Assembly: GCA_900756555.1 (NCBI GenBank)
Contig: CAAEKP010000151.1
Coordinates: 1-8,973, forward strand
Length of the DNA: 8,973 nt
Reading direction: 5' to 3'
From: Peptococcaceae bacterium
GTDB taxonomy: Bacteria; Bacillota; Peptococcia; Peptococcales; Peptococcaceae
The notes under the pieces are model-generated. The model had not been told where the DNA came from, made no database searches, and saw nothing but the letters and a program-made list of their open reading frames with translations. Below, piece by piece: positions 5,628-8,973 of the stretch (position 1 is its first letter; the number at the start of each line of letters is the position of its first letter). The position numbers and the translations under genes were made by a program.

Positions 5628-6401
5628 TTAGTTGCCGCACTCTACGCTGATTTCATTAAAGATGCCCAGAATATCATCAATCTGTGTGGCAGCTTTCTTT
5701 TTAGCGTCATAGTCCAAAATAGCGTTACCCTGATGCATCATAATCATACGATTCCCATAATCAACGGCATGGCGCAGGTTATGTGTTACCATTAATGTTG
5801 TCAACTGTTTTTCCTGCACGATTTCATTGGTCAGTTCCATGATGATTTCCGACGTTTTGGGGTCTAACGCTGCGGTATGTTCATCCAAAATCAGAAAATC
5901 CAATGGTGTCATCGTAGACATCAGCAATGCCATAGCCTGACGCTGCCCGCCGGATAATGCCCCAACTTTGACATACAATTTATCTTCCAATCCTAATTTT
6001 AAACGGGATAACTGCTCCTGATAATAATTGATTCTCTTTTTGTTGATACCAGCAGTTAAGTTGAAGCGTTTGCCTTTGTTATCAGCCATAGCCATGTTCT
6101 GCAAAATATTCATGGACGGACAAGTGCCTTTCGATGGATCCTGAAATACACGGCCAATAAATCTAGAGCGCTGATATTCTTTTAATTTCGTGATACTTTT
6201 ATCCTGCACTAAAATATCGCCACTATCTAACGATAAACTACCGCAAATCAAGTTCAAAATGGTGGTCTTGCCTGAGCCATTGCTACCAATAACAGAAATA
6301 AATTCTCCTTTATTCACTTGCAGATTAAAATTAGAAAACAGCGTTGTCTCATTGACAGTTCCTATATTGAAGGTCTTGCAAATATTTTGTAATTTAAGCA
6401 C
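5628..6401 (-). CDS. trpZ: ABC transporter ATP-binding protein, predicted tryptophan importer
   Basis: The 257-residue ATPase carries all ABC motifs: Walker A GSNGSGKT (39-46), Q-loop VFQDP (Gln87), signature LSGGQ (149-153), Walker B DFLILDE (168-174), D-loop ALD (178-180) and switch His207 in VTH. It powers import through the permease encoded just upstream and would sit on the inner face of the membrane. Translation starts at GTG 6401, 7 nt after a very strong AAAGGAGGT. The frame overlaps the permease gene by 8 bases (GTGCTTAA), implying translational coupling. The family, usually labelled an uncharacterised ABC ATPase partner of PF04392 binding proteins, is called TrpZ where the operon is under tryptophan control. 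The assignment to tryptophan rests on the T-box, not on the protein itself. Confidence 0.85.
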   Translation of the reverse strand: MLKLQNICKTFNIGTVNETTLFSNFNLQVNKGEFISVIGSNGSGKTTILNLICGSLSLDSGDILVQDKSITKLKEYQRSRFIGRVFQDPSKGTCPSMNILQNMAMADNKGKRFNLTAGINKKRINYYQEQLSRLKLGLEDKLYVKVGALSGGQRQAMALLMSTMTPLDFLILDEHTAALDPKTSEIIMELTNEIVQEKQLTTLMVTHNLRHAVDYGNRMIMMHQGNAILDYDAKKKAATQIDDILGIFNEISVECGN

Positions 6402-7281
6402 GTGGCTGACCTCCTTTCTTTTTGCCGGTGTTAATCATCAATACCGCTAAGAACAGCACAGCAGTAATCAGTTTCATGTCCATCGCTTCCATCCCGGCTG
6501 CGATAGCACCAGCGTAACATGTTTTATAGATGATAGCCCCAATGATAGCAGCAGTAGTACCTTTCACAAAGCCAAAGTTTTTAAATAAGTTGGTGCCGAT
6601 AATAACAGCAGCTAAACCCAGTACGATAGAACCAGGCCCCATGCTTACATCAAAGAAACGTTGCTGCTGGCATAATACAGCACCAGACAGTGCAACCAGG
6701 CCATTAGCTAAAACCAGACCCATAATTTTTACTCTGCCCTGATCTTCTGCCAGCGCGGTAACTACCTGCTGATTATCCCCTGCTGCGTACAGCAGAAATC
6801 CGGATTTGGTATTTAAGTACCAATCCATCAGCAGTTTACAAACTAAAATCAGCAGACCACTGATAATCACAACCGCATAAGGCTGTAATGCTTCTGGCAG
6901 CATATCAGCCAGACCGCTGTTAAAGATTGTATTGCCAGTAAAAATCGGCAGATTCGCTTTGCCATCAGCAATATGAATGTTAATACTGTACAATGCAGTC
7001 ATCGTAATAATACCCGATAATAAGTCACGCACTTTACATTTTACATGGATAAGCCCGGTAACTAAACCTGCAATGCAGCCAGCTGCAAAAGCCAACACCA
7101 GTGCCAACCACGGGTTAAAGCCGTTAGTAATCAAGATAGCCGCTACCGCAGCTCCCATAGGGAAGGTACCGTCTACCGATAAATCGGGAAAATCCAGTAT
7201 GGTATAAGTGATGTACACACCCAGAGCCAGAATACCATAAATGAAACCCTGCTCCAGAATGCCGATTAAAATATCAGTCAT
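6394..7281 (-). CDS. trpY: ABC transporter permease, predicted tryptophan importer
   Basis: The 295-residue protein is hydrophobic throughout, with about eight or nine membrane segments (roughly 11-29, 42-55, 57-80, 88-102, 134-152, 185-203, 216-232, 241-262, 270-285). The conserved N-terminal GVYITYTILDFPDLSVDGTF with PMGAA and the cytoplasmic-loop-like AAGDNQQVVTALAEDQGRVK match the permease family that accompanies PF04392 binding proteins, related to branched-chain amino acid permeases. It starts at ATG 7281 with AGAGGAG 8 nt upstream. It forms the membrane channel of the importer, probably as a dimer. It follows the binding-protein gene after a 104-base gap containing a hairpin and overlaps the ATPase gene by 8 bases. 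Tryptophan as substrate is inferred from the operon leader. Confidence 0.85.
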   Translation of the reverse strand: MTDILIGILEQGFIYGILALGVYITYTILDFPDLSVDGTFPMGAAVAAILITNGFNPWLALVLAFAAGCIAGLVTGLIHVKCKVRDLLSGIITMTALYSINIHIADGKANLPIFTGNTIFNSGLADMLPEALQPYAVVIISGLLILVCKLLMDWYLNTKSGFLLYAAGDNQQVVTALAEDQGRVKIMGLVLANGLVALSGAVLCQQQRFFDVSMGPGSIVLGLAAVIIGTNLFKNFGFVKGTTAAIIGAIIYKTCYAGAIAAGMEAMDMKLITAVLFLAVLMINTGKKKGGQPRA

Positions 7282-7322
7282 TGTTGAAACTCCTCTTCAT
7301 TAATTTATACCTATACGGTAAG

Positions 7323-7350
7323 GCAGACTGCACCAAAAAGTGCAGCCTGC
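7323..7350 (-). promoter_or_regulatory. Intercistronic hairpin between binding protein and permease
   Basis: On the minus strand GCAGGCTGCAC (7350-7340) pairs over 11 bp (one G-T) with GTGCAGTCTGC (7333-7323) around TTTTTG. No T-run follows, so it is not a full terminator. Such stems after binding-protein cistrons commonly block 3' exonucleases and leave more mRNA for the binding protein than for the membrane components; that role here is inference. Confidence 0.6.
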
Positions 7351-7385
7351 ATAGTCAGCTTGTTATATCGTTCGATTATCTCTAA

Positions 7386-8411
7386 TTATGCTTCATTTGT
7401 TACATCAGCAGCTTCGATTACTTCCATACCTTCTGGAACAGTCAAGCCAAAGTTTGCTAATACTTCACTGTTTACTACGATATCATTGTCTGTAATCGTT
7501 TCATAAGGAATGGTGGTAATGTCGGTGCCGTTCAGTACATCAGCTGCCATTTTACCAGTCATAATACCCAGTTTGTAGTAGTCGATGTTAGCAGCAGCAG
7601 CGCAACCCAGTTTTACCTGTTCAAATTCGGAACCGAACACAGGAATATTTTTTGCATTTGCTTTGTCTAAAATCAAACCCAGAGAAGTCACGATGGTATT
7701 GTCGGTCAGGTTAGTCAGACAATCAACTTCATTTAAGATGGCGTCAGCAGCCATTGGGATATCAGCTGGTGCGGAAACACCTTTTGTTACCAGAGTGAAG
7801 TCATAGTCTTTTACGATTGCTTCCAAGCGGGCAATATTAGAAATGGAGTTTGCTTCGCTGGTGCTGTACAGAACACCGATTGTTTTTGCTTCTGGCATCA
7901 ACTGACGAATCATAGCAACCTGTTCTTTCAGTGGCAATAAGTCAGATGTACCAGTTACAGCCATCCCGGAGCCGTTTTCTTCAGTAGCCAGACCAGCGGC
8001 TACTGGGTCAGAAATTGCTGTGTATACAACTGGAATGCCTTTTGGTTCAGCTGCATTATAAGAAGCCTGTGCAGAAGGAGTTGCAATCGCACAAATCAGA
8101 TCTACACCAGTGGATACATGACTTTCCGCAATCTGGTTTGCAACGCCTGGGTCTGCATTTGCATTGGTGTATTCAAATTTCACATTTTTGCCTTCTTCAA
8201 AACCAGCCTGCCGTAACCCTTCGATAAAACCTTCGCGGCAGTTATCCAGAGAGCCATGGTCTGCAAACTGATTAATACCAATCGTATACGTTTTATCGCT
8301 ATTAGCCGCGTCAGCATCTGCGTTGTCTTTCTGACCACCGCAGCCAGCCATCAAACCTACACATGCCATCAGAGATAATGCTACACCTAATTTTTTTAAT
8401 GTCTTTTTCAT
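7386..8411 (-). CDS. trpX: ABC transporter substrate-binding lipoprotein, predicted tryptophan-binding
   Basis: I place the start at ATG 8411, where GAGGAG (8426-8421) lies 9 nt upstream. The frame is open from a TTG at 8435, but that reading would run through the ribosome site. The 341-residue product has a textbook lipoprotein signal (KKTLKK, hydrophobic 8-22, LMAGC with Cys24) and an acidic Ala/Asp linker. The PF04392-type (ABC_sub_bind) fold follows: YTIGINQFADHGSLDNCREG at 42-61, GVDLICAIATPSAQASYNA at 102-120, IPVVYTAISDPVAAGL at 126-141, and IGVLYSTSEANSI at 178-190. It would capture the substrate outside the cell and deliver it to the permease. The gene is the first of the three-gene operon and lies under a Trp T-box and a Trp-codon leader frame. 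This is the basis for calling it TrpX; the family also contains proteins with other ligands. Confidence 0.85.
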   Translation of the reverse strand: MKKTLKKLGVALSLMACVGLMAGCGGQKDNADADAANSDKTYTIGINQFADHGSLDNCREGFIEGLRQAGFEEGKNVKFEYTNANADPGVANQIAESHVSTGVDLICAIATPSAQASYNAAEPKGIPVVYTAISDPVAAGLATEENGSGMAVTGTSDLLPLKEQVAMIRQLMPEAKTIGVLYSTSEANSISNIARLEAIVKDYDFTLVTKGVSAPADIPMAADAILNEVDCLTNLTDNTIVTSLGLILDKANAKNIPVFGSEFEQVKLGCAAAANIDYYKLGIMTGKMAADVLNGTDITTIPYETITDNDIVVNSEVLANFGLTVPEGMEVIEAADVTNEA

Positions 8412-8469
8412 AATAATACTCTCCTCTTTTTTCAATTTTTATTTATTGTACAATTCATGTTTTTTGTTT

Positions 8470-8499
8470 CTACGGTGTCTGCCACCAGTCACTCATCAT
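8470..8499 (-). CDS. Putative leader peptide MMSDWWQTP with tandem Trp codons
   Basis: Between the T-box terminator and the binding-protein gene, ATG 8499 opens a nine-codon frame, MMSDWWQTP, ending in TAG at 8472-8470. AAAGGGG (8514-8508) lies 8 nt upstream as a good ribosome site. Codons five and six are TGG TGG (8487-8482), so two of nine codons are for the amino acid sensed by the T-box upstream. Short leader frames rich in the regulated amino acid, such as trpL in E. coli and the rtpA leader of B. subtilis, work by ribosome stalling. The gap from TAG to the GAGGAG of the next gene is 43 nt, too long for a ribosome on the stop codon to cover it directly. Function is inferred; the frame could also be a chance one. 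Confidence 0.55.
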   Translation of the reverse strand: MMSDWWQTP

Positions 8500-8529
8500 A
8501 AAACCATCCCCTTTATCTACTCAGGCAAT

Positions 8530-8564
8530 AAAAAAAGCACTCATCCCTCCAAAGGGACAAGTGC
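8530..8564 (-). terminator. Regulatory terminator of the Trp T-box leader
   Basis: On the minus strand GCACTTGTCCC (8564-8554) pairs over 11 bp with GGGATGAGTGC (8547-8537), loop TTTGGA, followed by TTTTTTT (8536-8530). The CCC of its 5' arm can instead pair with the GGG of the T-box sequence at 8590-8575, the usual antiterminator alternative when uncharged tRNA is bound. Confidence 0.93.
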
Positions 8565-8803
8565 ATTATCTGCTCCTGCGGTACCACCCAAATTAGCCTT
8601 GCGGCTCACTCACTCCATACACTATCATGTATGCTTCCTTTGTAACGGGTGAAGATCCCGTCAACGCCTACTATTAGTTCAGGTTGCCCTCATAAGCCCA
8701 TTCAATACAATTTAATATACTGTGATCACACCACCCACAGTTCTCTGTGATAATAAGGTTTGTATCTACTCTTCTTATTCATCGGTTTGTTTATTCAACT
8801 ATG
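8530..8803 (-). promoter_or_regulatory. T-box riboswitch sensing uncharged tRNA-Trp (specifier TGG)
   Basis: The leader contains the conserved T-box TGGGTGGTACCGCAGG (8590-8575) just before an intrinsic terminator. Stem I can be traced from the K-turn strand GATGA (8783-8779). Stem ATAAG/CTTAT lies below the specifier loop and GATACAA/TTGTATT above it; the distal hairpin ACTGTG/CACAGT encloses GGTGGTGTGAT, with the AGAGA bulge before it. The loop-E strands AGTA (8770-8767) and GAA (8703-8701) place the specifier codon immediately after GAA: TGG at 8700-8698, followed by the expected purine. Stem III is TGACGGG/CCCGTTA. Uncharged tRNA-Trp would pair at both sites and favour read-through into the transporter genes when tryptophan is scarce. 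Confidence 0.93.
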
Positions 8804-8809
8804 TTTATT

Positions 8810-8838
8810 ATAATATGGGATTACGCTTCATTTGTCAA
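8810..8838 (-). promoter_or_regulatory. Promoter of the T-box/tryptophan-transporter operon
   Basis: TTGACA (8838-8833) and TATTAT (8815-8810) are separated by 17 bp on the minus strand; an overlapping TATAAT at 8812-8807 would give a 20-bp spacer. The predicted start near 8803 leaves 20 nt before the first T-box element. Confidence 0.88.
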
Positions 8839-8877
8839 CTGTTTTTTTATATTATTTTATATTTTATGTAAGCACAC

Positions 8878-8905
8878 AAAAAAAGAGCCATCAGATAGAT
8901 AGCTC
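8878..8905 (-). terminator. Intrinsic terminator of the rRNA operon
   Basis: On the minus strand GAGCTATC (8905-8898) pairs over 8 bp (one T-G) with GATGGCTC (8892-8885) around TATCT and is followed by seven T residues. It lies about 14 nt after the 5S rRNA end, so the transporter operon begins some 40 bases further on with its own promoter. Confidence 0.88.
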
Positions 8906-8918
8906 AAGAAAATAAAAA

Positions 8919-8973
8919 ATATCCCGGCAATGACCTAATCTCCCACGAAAAGAATACGCAGTACCTTCGGCGC
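8919..8973 (-). rRNA. rrf: 5S ribosomal RNA, 3' part only
   Basis: The minus strand from the window edge reads GCGCCGAAGGTACTGCGTAT, then TCTTTTCGTGGGAGATTAGGT in outline and CATTGCCGGGATA, which is the conserved 3' half of bacterial 5S rRNA (GCGCCGAxGGTA, GGGAGAxTAGGTCxxTGCCGGG). The exact 3' end is uncertain by a few bases. The 5' part lies outside the window, and the position fits the end of a 16S-23S-5S operon. Confidence 0.9.

Noticed and set aside
8412..8435. Upstream TTG start for the binding protein, adding MKKEESII
   Set aside because: The GAGGAG ribosome site lies inside that extension, 9 nt before ATG 8411, and the lipoprotein signal begins naturally at the ATG.

Overview
The window looks like chromosomal DNA of a low-to-moderate GC Bacillota (Firmicutes), plausibly a gut-type Clostridia or Negativicutes member. 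Grounds: consensus sigma-A promoters, strong AGGAGG ribosome sites, a tRNA-Trp-sensing T-box, lipoprotein signals, a BspA-like leucine-rich-repeat surface protein with SLH-like C-terminal repeats, and two Spo0A-box-like sites. The genus cannot be fixed from this sequence. Everything except the first ~80 bases is transcribed from the minus strand, so the biological order runs from right to left.

Right end (8973 to 5556): the 3' end of a 5S rRNA gene and its terminator are followed at once by a perfect -35 / near-consensus -10 promoter and a long T-box leader whose specifier codon reads TGG (Trp). The leader ends in an intrinsic terminator. Beyond it, before the first structural gene, is a nine-codon reading frame, MMSDWWQTP, with its own ribosome site and two adjacent Trp codons. 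Then come three genes of an ABC importer (lipoprotein, permease, ATPase), which the T-box identifies as a probable tryptophan uptake system of the trpXYZ type. A hairpin lies between the first two cistrons and a terminator closes the operon. The T-box plus Trp-codon leader peptide is the most interesting arrangement here: it resembles the two-layer control known for the Bacillus subtilis rtpA (anti-TRAP) operon, but sits in front of a transporter.

Middle (5555 to 1389): a ~265-base regulatory gap with two copies of TTGTCGAAACA and several palindromes precedes a putative three-gene operon. It encodes a secreted LRR/SLH protein with five 42-bp tandem repeats, a propeller-like lipoprotein of unknown function, and ComEA, the DNA receptor of competence, which starts on GTG inside the end of the lipoprotein gene.

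Left part (1370 to 1): a perfect TTGACA-N17-TATAAT promoter drives tRNA-Cys(GCA) and tRNA-Leu(UAA), ended by a strong terminator. A second promoter with a perfect palindrome at its predicted start site drives a two-gene unit: a 135-residue protein of unknown function and a DNA/RNA non-specific endonuclease lipoprotein. The nuclease is cut off at its residue 151. The remaining ~79 bases of the window encode, on the opposite strand, an internal piece of a TRAP-transporter fused permease, so this end holds a sharp rearrangement or assembly junction.
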